NCBI GenBank assembly: GCA_028622995.1
Contig: JAJQJQ010000072.1
Span: 558,001 to 622,000, forward strand
Length of the DNA: 64,000 nucleotides
DNA from: Panagrolaimus kolymaensis
Taxonomy: Eukaryota; Nematoda; Chromadorea; Rhabditida; Panagrolaimidae
Direction: 5' to 3'
Under the pieces are notes generated by a model that had not been told where the DNA came from, did no database searches, and saw nothing but the letters and a program-made list of their open reading frames with translations. The first letter of the stretch is position 1. Each line of letters starts with the position of its first letter. Below are positions 47,963-59,601 of this stretch, piece by piece. The position numbers and the translations under genes were made by a program.

Positions 47963-49178
47963 CTCATTGAAAGCAAACTTTTCTCAGCATCTTCAAACGT
48001 TATTGGCGTTAAAGATGATTATATTTATATTTCGGCGGATAATGAAGAAGCGCTTCGAATATATCGAAAGAAATTAATTGATATAGGAGAATGGGAATTA
48101 TTTTGGTTTAAAAATTGTGACCTTGCCATTTCCAAATGTTCCAAATGTGTTCAAGCGTTTATTTCCGTTTATTCCTTAGCTTCAAATTCAATTTTAATTT
48201 TTTATGGAACCGCAAATAAAGTATTTTATTTCATTAAACTCGATTTTGTAACTGGTCGAACAATAGAAGTTGATTGTCAAGAAATTTTCGGGGATAATGA
48301 TATGTACGAATTACATGCATCTGAAATATGTAATGTATGTCAAAATTCTACCCTTCGTTATCAAAATTCCGATGAATCATCCATTGTTTTAACCCATTCA
48401 GAAAATTATTTAACTACAATGTATTTTAAAATTGATTATTCCATTCCAGAAATTATCGATTCTTTCATTGAATTTTCTGATGATTATCCACATGTGAATG
48501 AGGATTATGGATTTCCGTTAATTTCTAGCAACGTTGCTATTACCAATGATGGAGATATCGCTGTTATTAATAATGATGAATTGATTTTGGTTAGAGATGA
48601 TGAGGGTAAGAAAAAAAAACTCATAAACTATGAGTAACTTCATTTAATTTTTTAGATGATGGCTTTACTGAAATCGTTCATACACTTGATGATTGCTCAG
48701 ATATTTCATCCGATGTCCTTTCAAAAGCATACAAAATTTATTTTTACACGACAAAATGTGACAAGTTTGAATGTATTATTTGGAGCAGCATCGGCAAAAA
48801 TAATTTTACGACTTACAGTATTAAATTAAAGCATAATAATTTTACGTAAGCAAAAATTAGTTGTTTCTTCCTATCGGCTTCTTTTTTCAAATATGTCATA
48901 CTTTTAGATTAACAAAAAAGACTGATCTTGTAAATTTTAAACCTCCAAAAGTTCGAAATCCATATGGCTTGAATGATCTAAAATTTTATGTTAGCGATGA
49001 ATATGTACTTATGAGTTACAAAGATACTTTGACAATGCAAATGAATCGAGTTTTATCTCTTTCTGAATGCGCTTATCTTGGATTTTTGAATAATCGACGT
49101 TTGTCAATTAATCAAATTCGAAAAGGATTAAAACTACCAAAAACTATTCAACTTGTTCGACGATCACCAAAAATTTAA
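47960..49178 (+). CDS. Uncharacterised 368-residue protein
   Basis: Three exons, 47960-48605, 48656-48845 and 48908-49178, encode 368 residues. There is no signal peptide or membrane segment. Repeating short hydrophobic stretches alternate with acidic loops (GVKDDYIYISADNEEALRIY, SSNVAITNDGDIAVINNDEL, NDLKFYVSDEYVLMSY). This could mean a beta-propeller-like fold, but no repeat consensus is clear. The last ~30 residues are basic (NNRRLSINQIRKGLKLPKTI then QLVRRSPKI). It lies between two F-box-like paralogues and reads the same way. The family is not recognised. Confidence 0.75.
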
Positions 49179-49529
49179 ACCGTTGTTTCACATTTTATAT
49201 TTTGTTTTTTATGTATGTATTTGTCATCAATAAACTTGCTAATAACCCAACACAATAAAAAGTTGGTTGGAAAAATTGAGAGATTCCAAAAAGGGAGTTT
49301 ATTCGATATACCAAATAATGCTTCGATAAACAGCCATAAAAGATATTCAAACACGGCGCCAAGATTTCTCTTTTAGCAAGAAAGTATGCGATGTGAGAGA
49401 CTTCATTGTCTCTTCCATTTCTCTTGCTAATTTTTTATGTTTGTAAAAAGTTTTCATTTTGAACACCTTCAATCTTGTTTGTTTCAATCAATTTTTTTTA
49501 TTCATCAGCTTCATTTGTGGTCTTTCAAT
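49179..49529. other. Intergenic
   Basis: Spacer between the uncharacterised gene and F-box-like paralogue 3. AATAAA near 49229 belongs to the upstream gene. Confidence 0.5.
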
Positions 49530-50298
49530 ATGAGTGATTCGAAGATAGATGTTATGGAATCAACTCTCAAGAATATGAACTTGTCATCTGGTGGCTCGAC
49601 AACCTTCGACTTCACAAATCTTCCATATCGCTTCCAAAAACGTTTTGTTGAAGTTTGTGATCCTACAACTTTGAAGACGTTTGCTCGAATCAATGCTGAT
49701 ACAAGAAATCTTACTAAACGCTGTCATGCTGTTGAACGTGTTGAAATCAAAGACGATAGCTGTAAATGTATTCTATCTTGTTACTGTACCATGAATGAAG
49801 TTTGTAATGGCGTTTCTGCGTCTTCAATCAAAACTTTCAAAAAGAAAATTCAAGTTATGAACATGCTCAAAATTTCAAAGTCAAAGGAAACAATCGACGC
49901 TTACTTTCTTGAAAATTTGCCATTTGCCTTCAATTCAATCAAACATCTCGAACTCGTCATTGGAAATATTGATTTTGATCTTTTGAAATCATTGTTCAAT
50001 CCTGGATTGAAGGAATTCACATTTTGTGGTGGAATTGAATCTGATTGCGCATTTGTCGAATTCCTTGGTTTCGTTTGTGGTTTATTGAAACTTGATAAAT
50101 TCTTGTAAGTTCATACTTTTTTAACGATAATGTTTATAACGATTCTTATATTTCAGCTTCGTTTTGATTCGCTCCACCTGTGCTCTATCCTTCAACATTG
50201 ATGATATATTTCAACGTGGTCAAATTCTCAAAGCTTTGAACCACATTGATGAATGTGTTCGTGATGATGTCTCTATTGCATTGGAAAAGAACAACTAA
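49530..50298 (+). CDS. F-box-like Cys-motif protein, paralogue 3
   Basis: Two exons, 49530-50104 and 50157-50298, encode 238 residues. I start at MSDSKIDVMES, which matches the start of the paralogues; an upstream non-ATG extension is unsupported. The F-box-like region reads TFDFTNLPYRFQKRFVEVCD followed by PTTLKTFARI. The Cys motif is DSCKCILSCYCTMNEVCNG, again C-x5-C-x-C-x5-C. Leucine-rich segments follow (LELVIGNIDFDLLKSLFNP, FCGGIESDC). The phase-2 intron is in the conserved position. Confidence 0.86.
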
Positions 50299-50958
50299 TG
50301 GCTGATGATCTTTGCTTTTCTTGCTTTTTGAACTCACGTCTTTCTTAAATTTTTGTATTCATCTTTTTATGTTTTGCAATGTGATTCATGTGTTTAAATT
50401 CTTGTCTCTATTAATGTATTTTATATTTCTTCTTTTGTTTAATTACTGGATTTTTTTCAATAAATTTCATTCTTTATTCTCTAACTTTTCCATCTTATTT
50501 TGCTATTTTCTTAGCGAACAATATTTTGGCTAGCGTTAGTGCGACAATAAAAAACAACACTCATCGCTACAAATTTTATAAAACCTTCATTTTGTGTTTA
50601 TTGTGATAGTTGATAACTTGGACACGCTTTTTTAGAAAAAAACTAACAACACTTTTGCCTTTAAAATGTATGGGTCTCTCTTGGAATCAACGATGATGAG
50701 TTTGTGTCCCCTTATTTTTGCTTGATTTTGATCAAACTTTGTGCAAACGCATGTAATTCACTGAGAAAAGAAATCAGGCAGGTGCACAAAAAAAATCAAA
50801 TGGCTGCATTAAATTTAATGTTAGTGAACCTTTGTGAGACACAAAAATAAAAAGGTAGTCCATCACAAGAAAAGCGACTACGTAACGACGATGTATCGCG
50901 CAAAGTATAAAAGAGTCAAATCAAAAATGATGGAAGTATGGGTTTTTCCTCCTTAAAA
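50299..50958. other. Intergenic upstream of the UGT gene
   Basis: Holds a TATA box at 50906-50912; otherwise nothing recognised. Confidence 0.55.
50906..50912 (+). promoter_or_regulatory. TATA box of the UGT gene
   Basis: TATAAAA followed by GAG. Transcription would start around 50935, which favours the ATG at 50959 over the in-frame ATG at 50938. Confidence 0.5.
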
Positions 50959-52773
50959 ATGTTATCAAAAATAAATTTTCTTTTATTATTATTATTTATT
51001 TCAACCGCAAATGGATATAAAATAGCGATATTAGTGCCGGATATGTCCGGAAGTCAAGTAAGCTCAAATTCTTATCAAAGTCATTTGCAGAAGAAAATTA
51101 TTTAGGTTCTTTTTAATCAAAGAGTTGGAGAAGTTCTTGCTGATGCAGGACATAATGTAACTTTGATTAGACTCAAAACTCTTTTATATGGTAAAGATAT
51201 TGAAACTCCATCAAAACCTGGATTAGATGAATGGAAAATTAATGGATTACTTAAACATATTGATTATGAATGGGTTAAAGCTCAACATAGTGCTATGACA
51301 TTTACGGATGTATCAATGTGGTCATATTTGAGATCGGATAAATGGGCAGCTATGCAAAAATTAATTAGTGTTATGCATGAATCATGTGAACGTAAGAAAA
51401 TTTCTTAAAAGCTTTGAAGAAAATTAGAGGTGTTTTAGAAATTATTACTAATAAAGAATTTATTGATCGTTTCAAAGCAGCTAACTTTGATGTAGTTTTT
51501 TCACATATGTATAGTTTCTGCCCCATTGGTTTGATTCATATTGTTAAACCTAAAAGTTGGGTTTGGGTTAATTCTGGAACTTTAATGGATTATGTTGGTA
51601 ATTATATGGGATTACCAATGCCAGCAAGCTATGTTGCACGTAAGATACATGCCCATTTTCTCTAAAACCCTAAAAATATCCATTTAAACTTTTTAGCAAT
51701 AATGAGTGATGCCGGAGATTCTTTAACCTTTACTCAAAGAATGAAATCCATTATTGGACATACAATAACTCCATATATGACTCGAAAAATAAATGCTGAT
51801 GCTGAAAATAAAATTTTTCGTAAACATTTTGGTGAAGATTTTCCTGATGTTGTTGATATTGCTAAAAATGCTTCATTGGTTTTTGTTAATAGCAATGAAC
51901 TATATGATATTCCTCGGCCAACTTTGCACAAAATTGTTAATATTGGTGGACTTGGAATGAAACCTTCATCGGCGAAACCCCTTGAAAAAGAATATTCTGA
52001 AAAGGTTGATAAAGCTGAAAGTGTTGCGGTTTTTACTTTTGGTTCAAATGCGAATGCAACTTTAATGCCAATGGAATGGAAGCAAGCTTTTATGAAAGCA
52101 TTCGCTAGATTTCCAAAAACTCAATTTTTCTTCCGCTATGATGGCAACGATCTTGAACCTCCAGCTAATGTACATCTTTCCAAATGGCTTCCACAAGTCG
52201 ATCTTCTTCGTAAGTTTCGTTCTTTTATTTTTCGGATGATTAATTTTAAAAAATGTTTCAGAACATCCCAAAACTCGAGCTTTCATTACTCATGGCGGCT
52301 TTAATGGCCTTCAAGAAGCAATTCTCTCGGCTCGCCCTCTCATTGTCATTCCACTCATGGGCGATCAATTTCGAAATGGACGCATTGCAGAAAAACATGG
52401 TTTTGGAATAGTTTTAACTAAATATGAACTCACTGAAGAAAATATTGTTGCAGCATTGGAAAAAATTTTATTCGATACAAAATATTTAAAAGCTGTAAAA
52501 AATATGAATGACATGGTTCTTAAAAAACCCATTTCACCTGAAACCCTTTTAATTCGTTGGACTGAATTTATTGCAGAATTCAATACTCTTGATAACTTAA
52601 GACCCATGGGTGCTCAATTGGATACAATCACTTATTATAACATTGATGTTTATGCAACAGTAATTGGAATAATTGGATTGCTTATGTTTATTATTTGGAA
52701 AACTATTGCTTTAGTTATTAGAAAACTGTTGAGTATATTAGGATTTAGAAAAGAGAAGAGTAAGAAGGAATAA
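50959..52773 (+). CDS. UDP-glucuronosyltransferase (UGT)
   Basis: Five exons, 50959-51057, 51106-51391, 51439-51639, 51697-52209 and 52262-52773, encode 536 residues. UGTs attach sugars from UDP-glucuronate or UDP-glucose to lipophilic compounds in the ER lumen, a detoxification role in nematodes. A signal peptide (MLSKINFLLLLLFISTANG) precedes the variable acceptor half. The donor-binding signature runs WLPQVDLL, then FITHGGFNGLQEAILSARPL and MGDQFRNG. A C-terminal membrane segment (VIGIIGLLMFIIWKTIALVI) and Lys-rich tail (KEKSKKE) are typical. The short intron at 51392-51438 is 47 bp. The ATG at 50959 was chosen over the in-frame one 21 bp upstream because of the TATA box position. Confidence 0.95.
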
Positions 52774-53157
52774 AATGAGTACATTTTTTTTAAAATTGAA
52801 TTTCATGTATTAAAAAAATAAAAAACATTTTTCTTTAAACCAATTTACGTACACATTCATATCATTTTTAACTATTAGAAGCCATTTTTAAAGTCTCTAA
52901 ACTATAAAACCATCCAAAGTAAAAAACCAGAAACTTATCACCGCTTTCATTTATTCTTTTGCAACTTTCCTATGAATGGCGTCTATGTGAAACGGCACGC
53001 ACTAGCAATGGAAATTACGAGAATGCAAAACTTTTGTATGCGAGCATAAAATTTGCATGAGTGGTTTGATTGCAAACACTTCTTCATAAAATGAGAAAAT
53101 TTTTGTTGTCTCAAAATTAGTTGTATTGGCTCGAACTCGTTTCCACCGGTCGCAAAA
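52774..53157. other. Intergenic
   Basis: Spacer; nothing recognised beyond AATAAA-like sequence for the UGT gene. Confidence 0.5.
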
Positions 53158-53864
53158 ATGAATGGAGATATGATGATGGAACTTGCTGCAACATCTGGAG
53201 CTGTTATAACAATTCTAAGTATATCTGCTATGATTACATGTACAAAGAAGAAGAAGAAACCAGTTGAATCTGCATGCTCCAATCCAGCTCCATTGCATAT
53301 GCCAATGGCTGCTGTTGAAAAGAAGGATGGAAGCAAAACAGGGGTTAATAATGGAAAAAATGTAAGTGTTTTTAAGGTTTACACGTTTAATGAAATCTTC
53401 TTTTTTACAGAGTGCTGAAAAGAAACCTGAAGAGAAAAAGCCAGCTGATGCTCCTCCTCCACCACCGCCACCACCGCCACCACCACCATCAAAAGAAGTG
53501 AAAAAAGAGGATGAAAAAAAGGATGATAAGAAAGGTGAAAAGACAAATGTGAAAACGGTAAGTAACTTTACACAAGGATCATCTACAAATGTTATACAAC
53601 TTAAAGCGATTAAAGACATATTGATTAAACTTTTTTCATTTTCAGGACAACCCTCCTGTTGCTGCAAATAAAGCTGATTCAAATCATGCCAAGCCAGAAA
53701 AATCAAAGGAAGCAAAAGATGGTTCAAAGAAAGATGGTTCAAAGAAAGAGGTTTCAAAGAAAGAGGAAAAGAAAAATGATGAAAAGAATGAAGAAACTGA
53801 TGATCAATATCAACAAGTTGATTTTGGTCCTGGTGATGCACCTCCTCCACCTCCACCGAAATAG
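53158..53864 (+). CDS. Membrane-anchored Lys/Pro-rich low-complexity protein
   Basis: Three exons, 53158-53361, 53411-53557 and 53646-53864, encode 189 residues. An N-terminal membrane segment (ELAATSGAVITILSISAMIT) is followed by a KKKKK stop-transfer and a Cys/Pro/Met stretch. The rest is Lys/Glu/Asp-rich with a run of about 12 prolines in exon 2, SKKDGSKKE repeats in exon 3 and a final PPPPPPK. The intracellular part is probably disordered. The general layout resembles the gene at 39399, without its DPQYQTL repeats. The function is unknown. Confidence 0.78.
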
Positions 53865-55787
53865 AAGCATCAATCCTTTCATCATCAAGCGTCATCGGAA
53901 AACAACAACAACAGAAGAATTAACACATTTCATAATGAATTTTCTTTGGCAAATTTTCAATCTGTATCTCGATAAAATAAATTATTTTTTTGATTAACCT
54001 TCTCCTTTGTTTATTTATTTGCATTTAACAGTTTGAAAAAAGATTGTATCGAAATCAAAGAGAAGCAAAGCTGAAAGTTTTGGATAATAATAATTTGAAC
54101 ATAGCACAATCTTACAGGGATTTTTTTATAAGCGCGAATACGATGCATTTTCTTTTTCATTCAATCATTTTATAAATTTTCATAAATCCAAACGAATTTT
54201 CTATTTTTTTCTTCTTGAATTTTGTTAAATTGTCGATTTAATTTTTCTTACAAGAACATTGGGGCCTTACCTTCGGTAAGTCCCTCAAACTAAACATACA
54301 AACAAACAATCTTCGAAACCGTTACATTTTTACAATCAAAACGTGGACATTTTACACATTAAGGTATTTTTTGAGAACCCTAGAGAGTAGACCTGCTTTT
54401 AGGAATTCTAAAAAATTATCAAAGGGGAGATTATGTGCTTTTTTAGAGGGTGCAAAATTGGAAAAAAATAGAGTGCCCAAACACCCATGCGTGTCTACAA
54501 CAATACAATTAAAATAAACAACATTGTCCATGGCCTTACAGGCTTACATTCCATTTTTCATGGTAAATTTTGGAGCCCTGCCTACGGCAGACCTCCTAAA
54601 TTTTACAAAAAAATCTTCTCCAATAATCAACGGTTTCCTGGGCCATGCATTTCCATATCTCTCATATTGGGCTACATCTTAACCACTTCGAGGTCCATTC
54701 CATAGGTCTAATTACACATGGGCCCTTCAGGCCCCAAAACACATTTCAACCCAAAAACAACCAAATATCGAACCAAACATAATCAAACAATCACCCGAAA
54801 ATCATTAAATATCAACCCGAAAACCATCTTACATCTCACCAAAAACAACTAAACATTCACCCAAAAACAACTAAATATCCACCCAAATATTATAAAAAAA
54901 ATGTGCCGAACGCTTACATGTTTACAACAATGCAATTACAATAAACAACAGGGCCCTTCGGCCAACATTCCATTTTCATGGTTAATTTTGGAGCTCTGCC
55001 TTCGGCAGACCTTCAAAATTTACGATATAAATCGTCTCCAATTAACGACGGTTTCTCTGGGCCACGCTTTTCATATATCTCATAGTCGGATATATCTTGA
55101 CATCTTCGGGGTTCATTCCATAAGCCAAATTATACTTGGACTCTTCGGAACCAAATCCGTTTTGACCCAAAAACCACCAAATATCCACCCAAAAATTAGC
55201 TAAAGATCCACCCAAAAACATTTAAATATCGATTAATACATTACAACACAAACAACTAAACATTCACCCAAAAGCCACCAAATATCTAACCAAACTCAAT
55301 CAAACATCTCACCAAAAACAACTAAATGTCCACTCAAAAACCATTTTACATCTCACCAAACACAACTAAACATTCGCCCAAACACAACTAAATGTGCACC
55401 CAAAAGCCACCCAAAAGTCATCCAAAAGCCACCAAATATCCACCCAAAAACTCCTAAATATCCACCTAAAAATTTCAATGCAGACAATCAGAGAAAAAAC
55501 AAATTTTTCACTTCCAAAAATGCTTTCAAAAAACACACAAAGAGAACTTTCGTGTCGAGAAAAATTTCAAAAAATGCAAATTTAAATTGACCAAAACATA
55601 GGGATCCTTGACTCTCCGAAGCGTGAGACCAACATATTCGGAATCAGCGTAAAAAACTGATCTAGGCTATCGGGACAAAACAAAAAAAAAGCAGAAACGA
55701 CATACAGACAAACATACAGACAGAAACGACACTCCAAATTAAAAAGGAGGATTTTTAGGCTTTTACATAGTTCCTGATTGCCTCAAT
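53865..55787. other. Repeat-rich intergenic region
   Basis: No gene is supported. Most of it is covered by the repeat entry at 54240-55740. Confidence 0.6.
54240..55740. repeat. Two diverged ~420-bp tandem copies plus short-period repeats
   Basis: Copy 1 (about 54480-54900) and copy 2 (about 54900-55190) share an ordered set of blocks. These are TACAACAAT(A/G)CAATTA, a small hairpin CTGCC-T(A/T)CG-GGCAG, a CGACGGTTTC-like block, GGCCCTTCGGCC-like palindromes and a tail of AACAACTAAATATCCACCCAAA-type short repeats that continues to ~55470. A partial relative (CTTACCTTCGGTAAG) lies at 54265. Near 55590-55735 a GC-richer tail ends in ACAGACAAACATACAGACAG. The GC content and block order suggest an inserted element, type unknown. 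Confidence 0.65.
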
Positions 55788-56578
55788 ATGAATGATTCAA
55801 ACATGGATGATATGGAACCAACAGGCTCAACAAAAGATTTGGAAGAAAAGTTACCTATTGTTGAAGAAGAAACAACTTTTGATTTCGACGGTCTTCCATG
55901 GGTAATTCAGAAGCGTTTTGCCGAAATTTGTGATCCTTCAACGTTGAAAACGTTTGCTGAAATTAATACATCAACTCGAAGCCTTTCAAAACGCTGTCAT
56001 TTTATTAGTACAGCTGAAATTCATATGGATGATTCAACTTGCATTTACACTGTTTTCTGTAACTGTAATGAAAATGAGCACTGCAATGGAGTGAATCTTT
56101 CATCGTCCAAAGGAAAAATTCCTGTTATGAACGCGCTTCAAATTACGAATTGGAAAAAAGTTACTCATGCTCACGTTCTTCAAACTTCATTTCAAACGTT
56201 ACCTGTTACTTTTGATTCAATCAAATTTCTTGATCTCTGTATTCGTTGCATGCCTTTAGATGAATTGAAGAAGATGATCATCCCGGGATTGAAACATTTG
56301 AACTTTTATGGTGGCATACAATTAGGCTGTTCTTTAAATGAATTATCTGATTTCATTAAAAGCTTATCAAATCTTGATACTTTCCAGTAAGTGCTTTCCT
56401 TTCTTTACTAAATAATGTTGTTTGCATTTATAGTTTCTCATTGAATTATTTCTATTCTTTCTCACTCTTTGATATTGGTGGTTTTATCGAATGCTGTCGA
56501 ACTCTTAAATCCCAGAAATTTATTGATCACTATTTTGCCGGGTTCGATGGTTACGTTCATTTTAGCAATAAATGGTAA
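55788..56578 (+). CDS. F-box-like Cys-motif protein, paralogue 4
   Basis: Two exons, 55788-56386 and 56434-56578, encode 247 residues. An acidic N-terminus precedes the F-box-like region TFDFDGLPWVIQKRFAEICD followed by PSTLKTFAEI. The Cys motif is STCIYTVFCNCNENEHCNG, with the family's C-x5-C-x-C-x5-C spacing. Then LDLCIRCMPLDELKKMIIPG and FYGGIQLGC follow. The phase-2 intron is in the conserved position. It is closest to paralogue 1 around the F-box (LPWV, EICDP). Confidence 0.86.
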
Positions 56579-59500
56579 ATTGTAATGTTTTTCTATTTTT
56601 TTGTGAATAAATTTTTTGTTTCTGTAAATATGTTAACTTTGTCTTTTTGCATTTCGGGGATATAAAAAAAGTTATTATTTTTTCATCGAAAGCCGATGCC
56701 ATTTGTTATGGTATCAAAGTTAACCAAGATTATCCATTTTTTGCTCAACCTTTTGACATTGGATTGTTGAGAGAATCAATTCTCGTCAAAAATATTAGAA
56801 ATTTTGTAAGAACAAACCATAAAAGGCTTAGAAATTAAAGCATTTTTGTCTTGCTTTTTATCATAAAAAAATCAAAAGCCTTGATTTGATTATTTCTTCC
56901 ATTGTTGCATTCCCCTTTCTTCCATAAAGTTTTAAGACATTGTCTTTGGCTTCAAGCAGCCATTCATTCACAATAAAAGAAGCTATTTCAAGCTGAAGAC
57001 AAGCAAAAAATATTATTATTGGAAATATTTTTTTGAGTTGTGAAAAAAAATCAAGCAATTTTTTATTTGTTTTGTTATTGTTTTATAAAGACACCATTGT
57101 TTCAACAACAACAAAAATAAAAATACCTCACATTCGTTAAACCTTTTCCTCCTCTATCATGTTTCCTACTACTAATTCTGCTAATATTAATCGCGACTCG
57201 TTTTCTTTTTGTTAATCGTTTTATTTTTGGTCGTTTTAACTAACACCTAACTATCCTCTCTCATCACATTTCATGTTTTCCTTTCTCCCTCATATGTTTG
57301 CTATAAATACAAAGAAATTTCCAAACATTTATGTATGTTATTTTTTTCTTGTTGTTTTTCTTTCTCATCCATCCCTTTTTTAAATATATCAATGAAACAA
57401 CAATAACAAAAATCAAAAAATAAAATAAAAAAGAATCTGACGACGTTTACCGAGGAGAAAAGTTTGTTTTTATTTAACAAAAAAAAACATACATGCATAA
57501 TTCAGGATGGAAATTTGTTTTTGATGAAAAAGATAGAGACACGAAGAGATCAAAAAGTTGGATTATTTATTTTTGGGCGGTGTCGGCGTCATTGTTATTG
57601 TTGTTTCTGTTGATGATTTTTAATCGTAATTTTTTAGTGAATCAGCCAGTTTAGTATTCATTTTGTGTTTTCACTTGTTTTTTAGCATTATTGGAACTTT
57701 TTTGGCTGATTTATAAAAGTGCATAGTCCGTCAATAAAAAAGTTTCTCTTTGGTTATGAATGAGTTTTTAAAATAGTTGTAACTGTTTCATTATATTAGA
57801 TTTGTTCTAACAGAAATTAAATTACTTTTTTCATTATTAAAATATCATTAGAAATTTGCTGATATGTTTCAAGTTTTTTACTTTTCGAAAACTAAAATCG
57901 CGCGAAAATGAGACAAGAAAAATGAGGGATATGGAACATTGTTACGTGGTCGTTATTTCCAAGTGACCACGATAGCTTGAACAAACGAACTTCAATTTGA
58001 CTATAAAATATAATAATAAAGCGGCCATTTTGGGGAAATTAAAAATATAATTCAAGTTTGTCCGAAAACTTTTTTGAAGTTTATTGCAACGTTCTTTGCT
58101 TAATAAAAAATAAAATACAAAAGATCAAAGCTTTGAAACTTTGTTTCGTAAAATACGATTTTTATTTTAATCGCAAGATTTTTTATTGCGTAATTATTAC
58201 ATTCCAAGCTAGTATTAGACCTGCTAATGTAAGTTTAAAGCTTATCAAATAAATAAATATGCCGACTTTTTACACTTTTTTCTTCTTCATTAATTCTATA
58301 AATTTACCTTTCAATATAACGCTTTATGGTTTTATTTATTTCGCTATTAATTTTGCTCACATCTAAACTTTGGAATGTCTTGGCAGCTTCTTCTTTTCGT
58401 TCTCCAAAAAAAGGTTGTCTTTGGTGTTTGATAAAAGATAGTTAAAAGATGAAATTTTTTACTCTAATAAAAAAGCATAAATTGATTTTAATGGCCGACA
58501 TAATGAAACCGAAGTAAATTTTCGACCTTTTTTTTATTCCTCCAGAAAAAATGTGCAAAAGAATTTCTCATCATTCTGACCTTATCATTATTCATCAAAT
58601 CCTTCAATCGCCCACTTTTTTATTATCAAAAAAGTAAGCGAAACTTTCCAATCATGTAACCATCATAACAATCATAATGATGCTACCAACCTACAGCTCA
58701 AAAAAGATCAATGTCTCTTTTGCTCTCAACTTTCATTTCTTTGTTCTTTACTTTGAAATCATCAATTTCCTTTTTGCTTCCAAAAATTTCCCGAATGCTT
58801 AGATTTTTTTTGTTAATCTTTTAAACTCTGCTTCTTGATAGACAATAGATTAAATTTTCTTACAAGTGCATCATGTTCTTCTTTTTATTCGATATAAAAC
58901 CACCACCACTTCGATAAAAGGCATTACCGTCAGCAAAAAATGATCATTTGAGGTGATAGGTTCTGCAATTCACTGATACCCACGCCTTCAAAAACAAGCA
59001 AAGTTTTATCTTTGAAATCAGACGATCTGTCGGTCGCCAACAAAAAGGAAGTTCCCATATATTTTAAACTTTCGATTTTTATTTACACTTTTTGCTCTAC
59101 CGTTGGGTATTTTTGGAAGAAAATTAATTAACTCAAATATATAAAGCAGGTTTTTTAATTTTTTATCACGAAGAAGGACTTCATAAATATTTTACAATGA
59201 ATTAAATTATTTGTTGTTGCTTATTTTTTTAACTTCTTTAAAAACGAAGGAAAATGTTTTTCTTAGATTTTTAATAAAGATAAACTTTAATGTTCTTTAA
59301 AATAATAATAACTCAAAGTTTTTTTCTTTCAATTCTAAAGATCAGCGCCATCGGAGTTACAGCTATGATTTTTTCTTGGATGAAAAACATTTTTCATAAA
59401 ACAAAAAATGGTTTGCTTATTGAAATGAAAAAATAAATAAAAAACAGAAAATTAGAATATTTGTATTTTTTGAAAGCGCGCCGAGTACTCCAAAATGATT

Positions 59501-59601
59501 TGTGCGGTAATTGTTTTCGAGTTCGCGATAGTTTTTTTTCCTTGTCATTATTTGTGTTGCATTTTTTTCGCTGACTAACTTCTTTTTTTTTTCAGACAAA
59601 A
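56579..59601. other. Intergenic 3 kb
   Basis: AT-rich. A 190-bp open frame at 56647-56838 looks slightly protein-like but has no ATG, splice or homology support. A TTTTTTTTTTCAG just before 59595 is a likely spliced-leader acceptor for the transporter gene. Confidence 0.6.

Noticed and set aside
53215..53895. Antisense frame with a poly-Gly run
   Set aside because: Mirror image of the poly-Pro exon of the Lys/Pro-rich gene.
56647..56838. 63-codon frame with a KKVIIFSSKADAICYG stretch
   Set aside because: Slightly protein-like, but no ATG, no acceptor joining it to the F-box-like gene upstream, and no recognised homologue.
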